Shown here: positions 1 to 7,466 of the stretch, one piece after another
How positions within the stretch are numbered: position 1 is the first letter of the stretch
Layout of the letters: each line of letters opens with the position of its first letter
DNA from: a virus
Virus record (IMG/VR): IMGVR_UViG_3300035126_001036
Span: 62,001 to 126,000 of that record
Length of the DNA stretch: 64,000 bases
Strand: one strand, 5' to 3'
Notes under the pieces: generated by a model
Told to the model about the DNA's origin: nothing
The model's database searches: none
Seen by the model: only the letters and a program-made list of their open reading frames with translations
Translations under genes and position numbers: made by a program

Positions 1-1
1 C

Positions 2-127
2 GGGAGACAAAAAACATCAGACGAACTGTATAAAGAAAGAACCAGAGGGAGAGGAATCAGAGCAACCAATAAAGAAGGCCAAAAAGGATGGATTAAAAAT
101 GGTAAATTTACAGTAGGCGATTGGTAA
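2..127 (+). CDS. 3' end of a small unrecognised gene
   Basis: An open frame enters from the left edge and stops at TAA 125-127, giving 41 residues of a basic protein ending in KGWIKNGKFTVGDW. The tail resembles the end of the next gene (KGWMKRGIITWVD), which suggests two small paralogues in tandem. The 5' end lies outside the window, so neither start nor length is known. No function is assigned. Confidence 0.45.
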   Translation, partial: GRQKTSDELYKERTRGRGIRATNKEGQKGWIKNGKFTVGDW

Positions 128-171
128 ACTGTCCACTAATGTCCTTCAACGGGGCATTTTTTGTTTATAAT
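127..171 (+). promoter_or_regulatory. operator half-site plus -10 box
   Basis: ACTGTCCAC starts at 128 and TATAAT lies at 166-171, 38 nt later. This is the same geometry as the operator-promoter units found throughout the first 18 kb. No clear left half-site is visible. The unit precedes the gene at 194. Confidence 0.5.
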
Positions 172-193
172 CGTTGAAATTCATCACAAAACA

Positions 194-376
194 ATGGATA
201 AAAAAGAAATTAAGGCCGCGATTAAGGAAATTGAGCAAGAACAACTCTCTAGAGAATTGAGGCAAAGTTTTATTGAAAAGGGCGTTTATGGGTGGTATCG
301 AGATCCTGAAACTCCTGATTGTAAAATCACAAAAAAGGGGTGGATGAAAAGGGGAATTATCACCTGGGTCGATTGA
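194..376 (+). CDS. small unrecognised protein
   Basis: Sixty residues, charged, with a helical N-terminal half (MDKKEIKAAIKEIEQEQ). The ATG at 194 is chosen over an upstream in-frame TTG at 161 because the -10 box at 166-171 would lie inside the longer version. The C-terminal KGW motif matches the gene ending at 127. It is transcribed as a single gene from its own operator-promoter unit. Function unknown. Confidence 0.55.
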   Translation: MDKKEIKAAIKEIEQEQLSRELRQSFIEKGVYGWYRDPETPDCKITKKGWMKRGIITWVD

Positions 377-378
377 GG

Positions 379-423
379 AACTGTCCACCACTAATCACCC
401 AACCCATCACTGTCGTTTAAACT
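379..423 (+). promoter_or_regulatory. operator half-site plus -10-like box
   Basis: ACTGTCCAC at 380-388 is followed 38 nt later by TAAACT at 418-423 and then by a CCAGTTAAAC leader resembling the AGTTCAACC leader of other units. It precedes the gene at 448. Confidence 0.5.
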
Positions 424-447
424 GATTCCAGTTAAACAATTTTCGTC

Positions 448-756
448 ATGGCCACTCAGGAACAGAAAACTATTTGGCTCATTGGAGCCGTGGAAAAACT
501 GGGCAATTTGGGTTTTATGAATAGTCTTTCTCATAGGCTAGATGAGTATGGTATTTCTATATTTTGGGAAGTTGATGAAATCAGGGATATTTTGTTTGAA
601 GATAATAATGAACTAAAAATGTACATTTATGGGTGGTTTCATGAGGATCTTGATGATGAAGATCTAGATGATCTTTATGATATTGTTTTAACTTTTAAAA
701 ATAATAGAAATAAAGTATTTACATACGGAATGAATAACTTTCTTCTTGTTAAATAG
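448..756 (+). CDS. acidic unrecognised protein
   Basis: 102 residues, with a strongly acidic stretch near residues 65-80 (HEDLDDEDLDDLYD). It starts at an ATG 25 nt after the -10-like box at 418-423. No signal peptide or membrane segment is seen. Such small acidic early proteins are common in T4-like phages and some mimic DNA or bind host enzymes, but nothing in the sequence shows that here. Confidence 0.6.
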   Translation: MATQEQKTIWLIGAVEKLGNLGFMNSLSHRLDEYGISIFWEVDEIRDILFEDNNELKMYIYGWFHEDLDDEDLDDLYDIVLTFKNNRNKVFTYGMNNFLLVK

Positions 757-766
757 TTAAAAAGTC

Positions 767-895
767 ATGAACACTCCCAATTGGCAACACAACTCCGAGA
801 AGAAAAAGAAAACTCGGGGAATTTCTAAAGGAAAAATTAAATCTAGGAAACAGGTTCTTAAGTGTCTTAAGAAGAAGTACAATATAAATAATTAA
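767..895 (+). CDS. small basic protein
   Basis: A 42-residue lysine-rich ORF (MNTPNWQHNSEKKKKTRG... ending KKKYNINN). It starts 10 nt after the previous stop and ends 14 nt before the next gene, so it fills the gap between two genes as expected for an operon member. Its composition would suit nucleic-acid binding, but it is not recognised. Confidence 0.45.
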   Translation: MNTPNWQHNSEKKKKTRGISKGKIKSRKQVLKCLKKKYNINN

Positions 896-909
896 AATAT
901 TTAAATTAG

Positions 910-1422
910 ATGAAGACCTATAAGCAGTTCATGATTGAATGTGATGAGATAAACGAATCATCACTTTCTAGAATAATGAGAAAATCCCAAAAAGGTGGGA
1001 TGGCCATTATGTCTGCTGAAAGAGGAGATAAGTCTAAAGAAGAAAATAAAGAAAGATCAAGTCAACTTAAAAGAGATATAAAAGGCGCCGGTCTTCCTGG
1101 TCCGACCGCAGTTTCTGGTCGTTATGTAGAAAATCCAGGTACACCACAAGAAAAAAGAGTCTCAGAAAGAAGTTTTGTTGTAAGTCCAGGTAAACAAGGT
1201 AAAAGAAAGTTTAAAAAAACTCTTAAAAAATTAGGAAAGAAGTATAATCAAGATTCTGTTCTAATCCAACGTAAGCCTAGTGGAAGTGCTACTCTTACTG
1301 GAACTTCTAAAACTTCCTGGCCTGGTGAAAACAAAAACGTAAATGTCGGAAAAATGAGGCCAGGAAGAACCGGGGAATTTGATACCAAAATTAAGAACAA
1401 AACTTTTACTATAGAGCCATAA
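910..1422 (+). CDS. putative head-targeted internal protein, conserved in T4-like cyanophages
   Basis: 170 residues, basic. The N-terminus MKTYKQFMIE is close to the T4 IPIII capsid-targeting sequence MKTYQEFIAE, and the IE/C junction fits the gp21 prohead protease rule (I/L-x-E then a small residue). The body (RGDKSKEENKERSSQLKRD, then KKLGKKYNQDSVLIQ and RPGRTGEFDTKIK) is a pattern I recall from unnamed cyanophage proteins. By analogy it would be packed in the capsid, clipped and injected. It lies far from the similar minus-strand operon at 24.8-26.1 kb. The targeting role is inference; the motif is seen. Confidence 0.6.
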   Translation: MKTYKQFMIECDEINESSLSRIMRKSQKGGMAIMSAERGDKSKEENKERSSQLKRDIKGAGLPGPTAVSGRYVENPGTPQEKRVSERSFVVSPGKQGKRKFKKTLKKLGKKYNQDSVLIQRKPSGSATLTGTSKTSWPGENKNVNVGKMRPGRTGEFDTKIKNKTFTIEP

Positions 1423-1481
1423 AGTAGACAGTTTTTTAAGTGTCTACTAAAAAGTCGGTGCTATTAATTTTCTGTTAAATT
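1423..1481 (+). promoter_or_regulatory. inverted-repeat operator and -10-like box
   Basis: AGTAGACAGTT (1423-1433) and AAGTGTCTACT (1438-1448) form an inverted repeat with one mismatch in eleven. A weak -10 (TAAATT, 1476-1481) follows at the spacing seen in the other units. It lies directly after the stop of the gene at 910, so it could also fold as a terminator in the RNA, although no U tract follows. Confidence 0.5.
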
Positions 1482-1505
1482 GTATTCGTTAAACGCATTT
1501 CAAAC

Positions 1506-1676
1506 ATGAAACTCAAATTTGAACATTTTGTTGATCATGATTCAAAAAAGGTCTGGTTTAAGTGTTCTAGTTCCGTAACCGCAACGGCCATTCCAGAAAT
1601 TACTAAAAAGTATTTTCCTGGTTATACTGGACACATTGCAAGTGACGATTATTTTAATGAACTACCGCGAAGCTAA
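1506..1676 (+). CDS. small unrecognised protein
   Basis: 56 residues (MKLKFEHFVDHDSKKVWFKC...). It begins 25 nt after the -10-like box and overlaps the start of the next gene by 20 nt, which suggests translational coupling. The balanced composition looks coding. Function unknown. Confidence 0.45.
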   Translation: MKLKFEHFVDHDSKKVWFKCSSSVTATAIPEITKKYFPGYTGHIASDDYFNELPRS

Positions 1677-1926
1677 AGACATCGCGGTTTCCTGCTTTAA
1701 ACTTATGAAAAATACTCACTACTTTGAAGTCACTGCTCTTATCAATCAAAAGATTGAACGAGCAGTTATTGAGGGATTTAATTCTCGGGATGTTAAGTTT
1801 CAGGTAGAGCAGAATTGGAGAGAAAATCAAATGTATGACCATAAAGTTATTAAAATTACTCCTTCTACCGTAAGTGATTATGAGGCTTATTGGAATTCTA
1901 TACACAATAGCCGATGTGACACCTGA
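1657..1926 (+). CDS. unrecognised protein
   Basis: 89 residues. The ATG at 1657 is preferred to an upstream in-frame TTG at 1636. Its 5' end overlaps the preceding small gene, and its stop (TGA 1924-1926) lies inside the downstream operator, as in several other genes of this region. Function unknown. Confidence 0.55.
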   Translation: MNYREAKDIAVSCFKLMKNTHYFEVTALINQKIERAVIEGFNSRDVKFQVEQNWRENQMYDHKVIKITPSTVSDYEAYWNSIHNSRCDT

Positions 1927-1974
1927 TTAACTGGCACAAGCACCCGACCAGACCGGCCAATTCTCTTTTATACT
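1915..1974 (+). promoter_or_regulatory. operator-promoter unit
   Basis: A 24-bp imperfect palindrome with arms TGTGACA and ACTGGCACA (1915-1938) is followed by GACCAG at 1946-1951 in the -35 position, a 17-nt spacer and TATACT at 1969-1974. The leader TTTAGTTCAACC follows. This is the archetype of the repeated unit. Confidence 0.7.
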
Positions 1975-1997
1975 GTCTTTAGTTCAACCAGATTATT

Positions 1998-2180
1998 ATG
2001 AAATTACTTGAGCTGTTCGACAAAACCTTTCTCGATGTGGAAGAAGATCCTTACTATGGTGATGAGGGAGCTTTTTTATATGAATGTGGAATTCAATATA
2101 GTTTTGAAGCAGATTCTATAGATATAGAGGATCATGGATTTACTTGTCGGCCAATTAATACATGGATGTGTTCACCTTAA
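1998..2180 (+). CDS. small acidic protein
   Basis: 60 residues rich in Asp and Glu (FLDVEEDPYYGDEGAF). The start is 23 nt after the TATACT box. No Shine-Dalgarno sequence is present. Not recognised. Confidence 0.55.
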   Translation: MKLLELFDKTFLDVEEDPYYGDEGAFLYECGIQYSFEADSIDIEDHGFTCRPINTWMCSP

Positions 2181-2297
2181 AAGAAAGTTTAGGGTGATTT
2201 GATCGAGGAGGTCAGTATTGTATCACTGATTATGGATCCTGTCAAGTCCTAGGGTCAATTGTTTAAAATCCACACTAACCACTCACTATTTTTTATT

Positions 2298-2726
2298 ATG
2301 AAACTCATTTCTATTGACGAAAAATGGCCAACAGAAAAAGATACTGATAAAAATGGAAAGATTTGGGTGTATCGTATACCGTCTATGACTAAATGGGATA
2401 GGACTGGTCAGTTGTTTAAAATTTCTTTGGAACAATATACTGAACCACTTAATGTTGAAATTATTCATTTTACCCAGCCATATAAAAAGGTTGAAGATAA
2501 TCAGTATATTCATTCGCCCCAAAAATGTACTAAGTTGGAGTATACTAAATCATCTATAACAGCATATAATAACAGAATCCAATGGCCTTATTGGATACCT
2601 GGACATATTTTACTTGAACCAGTCGAAAGAGACGACAATAAAAAAGCGATGATCAGTAGTAATTTTCCTATTGTTAAAGGACATATTACACTTGAAGAAT
2701 ACAATAAAATTATTAATAAAAAGTAA
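2298..2726 (+). CDS. unrecognised protein
   Basis: 142 residues. The ATG at 2298 is used rather than a TTG at 2259. The protein has several aromatic residues (IQWPYWIPGHILLEP) and a lysine-rich C-terminus, and no membrane segment. The upstream 110 nt lack the repeated operator; a TTTAAA at about 2260 is the only -10 candidate. Confidence 0.55.
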   Translation: MKLISIDEKWPTEKDTDKNGKIWVYRIPSMTKWDRTGQLFKISLEQYTEPLNVEIIHFTQPYKKVEDNQYIHSPQKCTKLEYTKSSITAYNNRIQWPYWIPGHILLEPVERDDNKKAMISSNFPIVKGHITLEEYNKIINKK

Positions 2727-2803
2727 TTAATATAGAATATAGCTCCCGCATCTTCGGAACAAATCAACTCTACTGGAAGTCAGAATAAAAGTCAAGCTAC
2801 CAT

Positions 2804-3130
2804 GTGACAATAACAAAATCGTCATACGGACTATTGACTCATTTTAGACTTCATGCTAAATTATCTTTGTTGATTGAGGAATCACTTTTTATGGAACTAA
2901 CTTTTGACAATCTTAAAGTTATTTCAGCATATGGTTTTGTTGAGTTCATTGATATACCATCTGGAGACGTGATTTTTGTTTTGAAATCAGGTGAACATTT
3001 TTCAGATGAATTACTAACTTCTGATGCGTTTAAGACTCTTTTTTGCTTGATCTATAATGAGGGTATTGTTTGCGGAAAATCAATTTTGAAAAGGCAAATT
3101 GAACGGGTTCTTGACAAATGTGATTGTTAA
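2804..3130 (+). CDS. unrecognised protein, start uncertain
   Basis: Up to 108 residues if the GTG at 2804 is used. The internal ATG at 2891 (MELTFDNLKV) gives a 79-residue form with a more protein-like start. An ATG at 2802 is followed directly by a stop. Contains two Cys near the C-terminus. Function unknown. Confidence 0.45.
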   Translation: MTITKSSYGLLTHFRLHAKLSLLIEESLFMELTFDNLKVISAYGFVEFIDIPSGDVIFVLKSGEHFSDELLTSDAFKTLFCLIYNEGIVCGKSILKRQIERVLDKCDC

Positions 3131-3177
3131 GGTAATTAAAGAACTAACACAACAACCAACCTTTTTCTAATTAAATT

Positions 3178-3552
3178 ATGAACGACCAACTTCAGGCTCA
3201 AGTTTCTCAAATTCTTGCCGAGATTATGACTTCGGTGGGAGAAGTTAAAGACTTTTCTTTTGCTCAACTTCCAGACATTGCCCAACAATATATTTCTTAT
3301 GGTCTGTGGGTTAACACTTTTTATGCGATTGGGTTAGTTGTTTTTATTATTGGACTATTGGTGAGTATTGGATTCATTGTTCAACTAGCAAAAAGAGAGC
3401 ATAATAGTGAAATTCTTATATTTATTACGTTTCCTATAATTTTTTTAATTTTTAGTGTTGGCGGACTAGGCTCTAAAATTCATGATCTAATTCTAATTCA
3501 TAATGCCCCGAAAGTGTGGTTCATTATGGAAATTAAAAATCTTCTTTATTAA
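3178..3552 (+). CDS. small membrane protein with two transmembrane segments
   Basis: 124 residues. Hydrophobic helices are seen at about residues 42-70 (YGLWVNTFYAIGLVVFIIGL and on) and 80-100 (EILIFITFPIIFLIFSVGG). The N-terminal 40 residues are polar. It is probably an inner-membrane protein expressed in the host. A superinfection-exclusion or holin-like role would be a guess and is not shown by the sequence. Confidence 0.6.
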   Translation: MNDQLQAQVSQILAEIMTSVGEVKDFSFAQLPDIAQQYISYGLWVNTFYAIGLVVFIIGLLVSIGFIVQLAKREHNSEILIFITFPIIFLIFSVGGLGSKIHDLILIHNAPKVWFIMEIKNLLY

Positions 3553-3612
3553 GTAGACACTTTCATAACTGTCCACTAATTCACCACCAGACCACCATTT
3601 ACGCCTTATACT
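3552..3612 (+). promoter_or_regulatory. operator-promoter unit (ACTGTCCAC class)
   Basis: AGTAGACA at 3552-3559 and ACTGTCCACT ending at 3577 form an inverted repeat. TATACT lies at 3607-3612, followed by CTCAGTTAAAC. It precedes the short gene at 3637. Confidence 0.65.
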
Positions 3613-3636
3613 GATCTCAGTTAAACATTTTTAGCC

Positions 3637-3798
3637 ATGGCCACCAAAACACAACTCCAAACCAAAATTCAAGAACTGGAATCCGAGCTTCAAGAGTTCA
3701 AACAACAGATGCTTGCTGCCAGATCTTTAGCGGTGGTAGTATCAAGGCGCTCGCGTTCTGTGGGCGTTCCTTCCGGTGTGTTACTTATTGAACCTTGA
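3637..3798 (+). CDS. small coiled-coil protein, possibly truncated
   Basis: 53 residues. Residues 1-27 form an amphipathic helix (KTQLQTKIQELESELQEFKQQ), then a less protein-like tail (VVVSRRSRSVGVPSGVLL). The same frame continues past the TGA into a segment that matches another gene of this phage (see 3799-3891), so the ORF may be the front part of a damaged or recombined gene. Confidence 0.4.
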   Translation: MATKTQLQTKIQELESELQEFKQQMLAARSLAVVVSRRSRSVGVPSGVLLIEP

Positions 3799-3891
3799 AT
3801 TTTGATACTTGATACTTGGGATGTTCATGATAAACTCCAAGAATTTTCTGGAGAAAATAGAGTCGCAAACCTGATTCTTACCACAAACTGA
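3799..3891 (+). pseudogene. C-terminal remnant of a paralogue of the gene at 15219
   Basis: Read in the frame of the preceding ORF, this segment ends in KLQEFSGENRVANLIL, nearly identical to the C-terminus KLQELPGEKRVANLIL encoded at 15219-15419. No start codon or upstream half of that gene is present here. The DNA is also similar (AAACTCCAAGAATT in both). Confidence 0.5.
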
Positions 3892-4079
3892 TGGAAACTG
3901 TTACTGTAATCGCAAAATCTAAAAAGGCCAAGAATCGCCTGGCCAATATGATGAATCGAGATCCTATTTGCATTGTGGAACAGCACAAAGACAATAGGAT
4001 CTTTTTAAGATCATCAAATGGTTCATACTTTTTTTGGGTTAATCTGACAAATGATTTGAATTGGTCTATTGCATCTTAA
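3891..4079 (+). CDS. small basic protein
   Basis: 62 residues, basic N-terminal half (VIAKSKKAKNRLANMMNRD). The start overlaps the preceding stop as TGATG, implying coupling to the upstream reading. Not recognised. Confidence 0.5.
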   Translation: METVTVIAKSKKAKNRLANMMNRDPICIVEQHKDNRIFLRSSNGSYFFWVNLTNDLNWSIAS

Positions 4080-4097
4080 ACTTATCCCCAACTTAAA

Positions 4098-4421
4098 ATG
4101 ATTACTGCAACACAAATCCTAAATTTTCTAACGAAGGCCGAAAAATTGGGAATTAGTACTGATTTTGTTCAAAATGATGAAGGTTATAAAATAAATCTCT
4201 ATTATGATTGGCATGGTAATAAAGATTATTATTACAAAATGGTTTTCATAAAAAACGATAATACTTCAGACTGGGATGCTGGCGATTATACCTATGATGA
4301 TATGGTAGATTACTTTGACAAAGAAATTGAAAAACAATTAGCCAGAGAATCCAAGGCCAAAAAACGTAAAGAATTCTTAGAATCTCTCACTCCAGAACAA
4401 AGAGAATTGCTGGAGCCGTGA
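4098..4421 (+). CDS. unrecognised protein
   Basis: 107 residues, with a charged helical C-terminal third (DKEIEKQLARESKAKKRKEF). It follows the previous gene by 18 nt in an apparent two-gene operon. Its stop lies within the following operator. Confidence 0.6.
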   Translation: MITATQILNFLTKAEKLGISTDFVQNDEGYKINLYYDWHGNKDYYYKMVFIKNDNTSDWDAGDYTYDDMVDYFDKEIEKQLARESKAKKRKEFLESLTPEQRELLEP

Positions 4422-4476
4422 CACCTGACTAACTGGCACAAACACCCGACCAGACACACCAATTCTCTTTTATACT
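4417..4476 (+). promoter_or_regulatory. operator-promoter unit
   Basis: Arms GTGACA and ACTGGCACA at 4417-4440, GACCAG at 4448-4453, TATACT at 4471-4476, leader CTTCAGTTCACCC. The preceding gene's TGA is part of the left arm. Confidence 0.7.
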
Positions 4477-4507
4477 GTCTTCAGTTCACCCAACTAACCA
4501 AAAAATT

Positions 4508-5089
4508 ATGTTGACTCCAATTGATTTCAAAAACAACTATTTTTCTCTGCTTACTGAAAGTCAGTCTATTACTGGAGTGACTCCAGGAGTGACTCTAATG
4601 TATGATGAATATAAGGATGTAACCGAAGATGATAAGTTTACTGTCGAGCAATGGAGTAATCTTGTAAAGGTTGCATCAATCATCAAGGCAAATGAAAACC
4701 GGTTTGAGATGCAAACCTGGCACAAAAAATCAGAATGCGGTACAATTCATTGTATCGCAGGCTGGGCAGAATCTCTTGTAAAAAAGGATACAAACTATTT
4801 GGATACAAAAGATACTTGGTTTACGGCCACAGATGTTCTATCTGAATATGCCGAACCATTCTTTTTTATTGAAATAAATGCTATCATTCCTGGGTTGGGC
4901 TTTTATGGGGTGGGAGATTATGATTCTATCGTGGATAAGAGGAACGAGCACAAAGGACTTCCAGAACAACTGGTAATGAAGTGGTTCATTGACCCAATTC
5001 TTGAGGAAGCACATAAAGAATCTCATGAACTTTCTAGTGAAATCAGCCAGTTTATTCAAAAAGCCCAGGGAGAATTTGCTCTGGCCTGA
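4508..5089 (+). CDS. unrecognised protein with CGTIHCIAGWA motif
   Basis: 193 residues. The stretch at about residues 77-88 (ECGTIHCIAGWA) resembles a signature I recall in uncharacterised bacterial and phage proteins of similar length (CGT..CIAGWA); the two Cys and the His could bind a metal. The N-terminal 40 residues are polar and may be flexible. Single gene under its own operator-promoter unit. Confidence 0.6.
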   Translation: MLTPIDFKNNYFSLLTESQSITGVTPGVTLMYDEYKDVTEDDKFTVEQWSNLVKVASIIKANENRFEMQTWHKKSECGTIHCIAGWAESLVKKDTNYLDTKDTWFTATDVLSEYAEPFFFIEINAIIPGLGFYGVGDYDSIVDKRNEHKGLPEQLVMKWFIDPILEEAHKESHELSSEISQFIQKAQGEFALA

Positions 5090-5108
5090 TTATTAAACCA
5101 TTAAACAA

Positions 5109-5333
5109 ATGTCACTTTCTTACGATCTGCTCCAAATTTCTTTTCAAAACAATTCAACCATTGAAAAAGTCAAAAAATCTCTTAGACTCGCCGCAGAAGA
5201 TGGTTATATTTCAACTGAAATAACAGGTATTGATGATGAATACGTCGATATTATTGCTGCTTATTTGAAAGCTGAAGGATTTAAATTATGGAATTATAAC
5301 AAATTTACCAAAATTTTGTTTGTATCATGGTAG
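5109..5333 (+). CDS. unrecognised protein
   Basis: 74 residues, mixed alpha/beta composition. It lies 19 nt after the previous stop and probably shares its transcript. Its TAG stop abuts the next operator. Confidence 0.55.
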   Translation: MSLSYDLLQISFQNNSTIEKVKKSLRLAAEDGYISTEITGIDDEYVDIIAAYLKAEGFKLWNYNKFTKILFVSW

Positions 5334-5391
5334 TGACACCTGATTAACTGGCACAGGCACCCGACCAGACACACCAATTCTCTTTTATACT
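5332..5391 (+). promoter_or_regulatory. operator-promoter unit
   Basis: Operator 5332-5355 (GTGACACC... ACTGGCACA), GACCAG at 5363-5368, TATACT at 5386-5391, leader CTTCAGTTCATTC. Nearly the same sequence as the units at 4417 and 1915. Confidence 0.7.
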
Positions 5392-5414
5392 GTCTTCAGT
5401 TCATTCAACTCATT

Positions 5415-5624
5415 ATGCAATTGACTAAAAGGTATCTTTGGAAAATTCTTTCTGAAGATGGACTACTCAAGGATCCTATGCACACTTGGGGCGATTGTAT
5501 TTTTAACCGGTGGGGTTATCAGACAAAAGAAGATGCAATCACAGAATTTCAGCGTCTTATGGATATTGGTCTACATCCGCCAACCTGTATTCTCATTGAA
5601 GAATACTCCACCTTTCAAAATTAA
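5415..5624 (+). CDS. unrecognised protein
   Basis: 69 residues, with a DAITEFQRLMDIGLHPPTC segment typical of small phage proteins. Starts 24 nt after the TATACT box. Another ORF overlapping in a second frame is judged a shadow. Confidence 0.55.
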   Translation: MQLTKRYLWKILSEDGLLKDPMHTWGDCIFNRWGYQTKEDAITEFQRLMDIGLHPPTCILIEEYSTFQN

Positions 5625-5632
5625 TCAAAATC

Positions 5633-5794
5633 ATGGAATTTAATCTTAAATGGTTTAGTTTTTATGCTGAACTCACTGTAACAGGATCCAATTTTTCTAT
5701 TGAATCTGGTTTTCTTAATGAACAAGAACAGATTGAACTAGCCAAGCGATTGAGGGAAATTGCTGATCAATTGTATGTTGAGGAAACTGTGTGA
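5633..5794 (+). CDS. small unrecognised protein
   Basis: 53 residues (MEFNLKWFSFYAELTVTG... ending RLREIADQLYVEETV). It begins 9 nt after the previous stop, with a clear helical C-terminal half. Probably the second gene of the operon from 5386. Function unknown. Confidence 0.5.
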   Translation: MEFNLKWFSFYAELTVTGSNFSIESGFLNEQEQIELAKRLREIADQLYVEETV

Positions 5795-5830
5795 CACATA
5801 CAAATAATTAACCCCTAAAACATTTCTATT

Positions 5831-6130
5831 ATGGCCATCGAAATTTGTTACTCATGGGAAGCTGCTACCATTAGTGATTATAAACCACTAGATGATATAA
5901 CAGGTTGGCAGACTTGCCCCAACTGTGGAGAGCATCCACGTACCTGGGTGTTTGACAATGGGAATTATGCAAAATGCCGGTGTGGACATAAGTATGAAGG
6001 TGGAGTAGCCGCCGAAACAGTTTTTGAGGCGTGTGGTAAAAGAAAGGTTCCTTATCTAGAATGGAAAGATTTTCTACGAGTAGCATGGAATAATCGTTGC
6101 GAATCAATATCCAGTGTGACACCTGACTAA
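5831..6130 (+). CDS. Lar-like zinc-ribbon protein
   Basis: 99 residues. CPNCG at about 29-33 and CRCG at about 49-52 form a four-Cys zinc ribbon, and the C-terminus AWNNRCE matches the AWNRR ending of the Lar/restriction-alleviation family (short phage and prophage proteins that modulate type I restriction). Spacing and length are right for the family. Activity against restriction is inferred from family likeness only. Confidence 0.5.
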   Translation: MAIEICYSWEAATISDYKPLDDITGWQTCPNCGEHPRTWVFDNGNYAKCRCGHKYEGGVAAETVFEACGKRKVPYLEWKDFLRVAWNNRCESISSVTPD

Positions 6131-6174
6131 CTGGCACAAGCACCCGACCAGACCCACTAATCCTGCTGTATTCT
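6115..6174 (+). promoter_or_regulatory. operator-promoter unit
   Basis: Operator 6115-6138 (TGTGACACC... ACTGGCACA); TATTCT at 6169-6174 occupies the -10 position at the usual distance. The downstream leader differs (no AGTTCAACC). Confidence 0.6.
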
Positions 6175-6202
6175 ACACTTGTCGTTAAGGGATTTTTACC
6201 CC

Positions 6203-6874
6203 ATGACCCAGGTTGCTCTTACAATTGCATCTAAAAATGGCAAGACCGGAAACATTCCGGTTTCTACTTCTGAGCGTTCTACTTGCCCCACAACCTGTCC
6301 TTTTTATGATAAAGGTTGTTATGCAAAGTATGGCCCGGTTGCGATCCATTGGCGCAAGGTTTCTAACAAAGAAAGGGGAACCGATTGGGACGATTTTGTA
6401 AAACAAATTGCGAGGCTCCCTAAAAATCAATTGTGGCGTCATGGACAGGCCGGTGATCTACCCCATAATAATGGAAACATTGATTACATCAAACTCAAAA
6501 AGTTGATCACGGCCAATACAAATAAAAGGGGCTACACCTATACTCACCATATTCTCAACGAGCACAATCGCATCTGCATTGAGAACGCTAATGCCAGGGG
6601 TTTTGCAATCAATGCTTCTACTGAATCAGTAGAAGTTGCAGACAAGGTAATGTCTGAATATGGAATTCCGGCAGTTGCGGTTGTTCCTTCTGATAAGACT
6701 GAGAGGTTTTATCAAACAGAATCTGGCAGAAAAGTTATTACCTGCCCGGCCACTATTCATGATAATGTGAATTGCGCTACGTGTGGTCTTTGTGCAAATG
6801 TTGATCGGGATTTTATTATTGCATTCCCGGCTCATTCTCCTGCCAAGAAAACAGTTAATGAGATTGTGGGGTGA
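6203..6874 (+). CDS. conserved Cys-rich phage protein
   Basis: 223 residues from the ATG at 6203; a TTG at 6179 is rejected because it lies just after the -10 box. Motifs: CPTTCPFYDKGCYA near residues 26-40, WRHGQAGDLPHN near 80-91, and CPATIHDNVNCATCGLCA near 183-200. The Cys groups suggest a metal or Fe-S site. I recall this pattern in a widespread phage family of unknown function (possibly DUF7227, not verified). Single gene with its own promoter. Confidence 0.6.
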   Translation: MTQVALTIASKNGKTGNIPVSTSERSTCPTTCPFYDKGCYAKYGPVAIHWRKVSNKERGTDWDDFVKQIARLPKNQLWRHGQAGDLPHNNGNIDYIKLKKLITANTNKRGYTYTHHILNEHNRICIENANARGFAINASTESVEVADKVMSEYGIPAVAVVPSDKTERFYQTESGRKVITCPATIHDNVNCATCGLCANVDRDFIIAFPAHSPAKKTVNEIVG

Positions 6875-6929
6875 CACCTGAATAACTGGCACAAGACCCA
6901 CCACCACCAGACCATTCTAGCCTTACAAT
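6870..6929 (+). promoter_or_regulatory. operator-promoter unit (TACAAT type)
   Basis: Operator 6870-6893, -10 TACAAT at 6924-6929, leader CACAGTTCAAA. The stop codon of the preceding gene is the TGA in the left arm. Confidence 0.65.
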
Positions 6930-6951
6930 AATCACAGTTCAAAAAAACACC

Positions 6952-7464
6952 ATGTTTTCTTCTCTGATTCCTTTCTCTGGTTTTTATGGATCTATTCATA
7001 ATTCCTACATGGATGATGTTCTTGAAATGCGAGAGGCCGAAGTAAGTGATTGGAGAAATGTATTTGAGGAATATGCAAAAGAATATGTCAAAAAACTAGC
7101 CGAGTGGATGGATGTTTCTCTTGAATATGAAGAACTAATTTCACCCAAAGAATATAATTTTATGAATGATCGAATCTTTGCAGAGATCAGCCGTTCTGAT
7201 TTTGCCAAGATTTTGTGTGCCGTAAGAGGCACCACATTGAATAACAAGGTAAGGCAAATGTTCACTTCTCGTAGTGGATTTATTTCTCATTATCCCAATC
7301 GCATTTCAGAATGGGGTCGAATTTCCACCTGGGATCATAACCAGATTGGTGCTGTTCTTGCAGCCTATGTAGACAAATACCGGGAATCTGACGATAATGA
7401 GGCAAACATTGCAGAATCCATTTATGAGGATGGAACTCTTGAATCTATTATGCTGGAGGGTTGA
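6952..7464 (+). CDS. unrecognised protein
   Basis: 170 residues, acidic and helical (EAEVSDWRNVFEEYAKEYVKK). No motif is recognised. First gene of an apparent four-gene run to 8416 with spacings of only a few bases. Confidence 0.6.
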   Translation: MFSSLIPFSGFYGSIHNSYMDDVLEMREAEVSDWRNVFEEYAKEYVKKLAEWMDVSLEYEELISPKEYNFMNDRIFAEISRSDFAKILCAVRGTTLNNKVRQMFTSRSGFISHYPNRISEWGRISTWDHNQIGAVLAAYVDKYRESDDNEANIAESIYEDGTLESIMLEG

Positions 7465-7466
7465 AT

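Noticed and set aside
1915-1938. CRP or NtcA binding site
   Set aside because: The arms (TGTGnCA and TGnCACA) are about 10 nt apart, unlike TGTGA-N6-TCACA, and no GTA-N8-TAC is present.
5458-5643. Overlapping plus-strand ORF within 5415-5643
   Set aside because: The frame at 5415 starts correctly after the promoter and has normal composition; the second frame crosses into the next gene.
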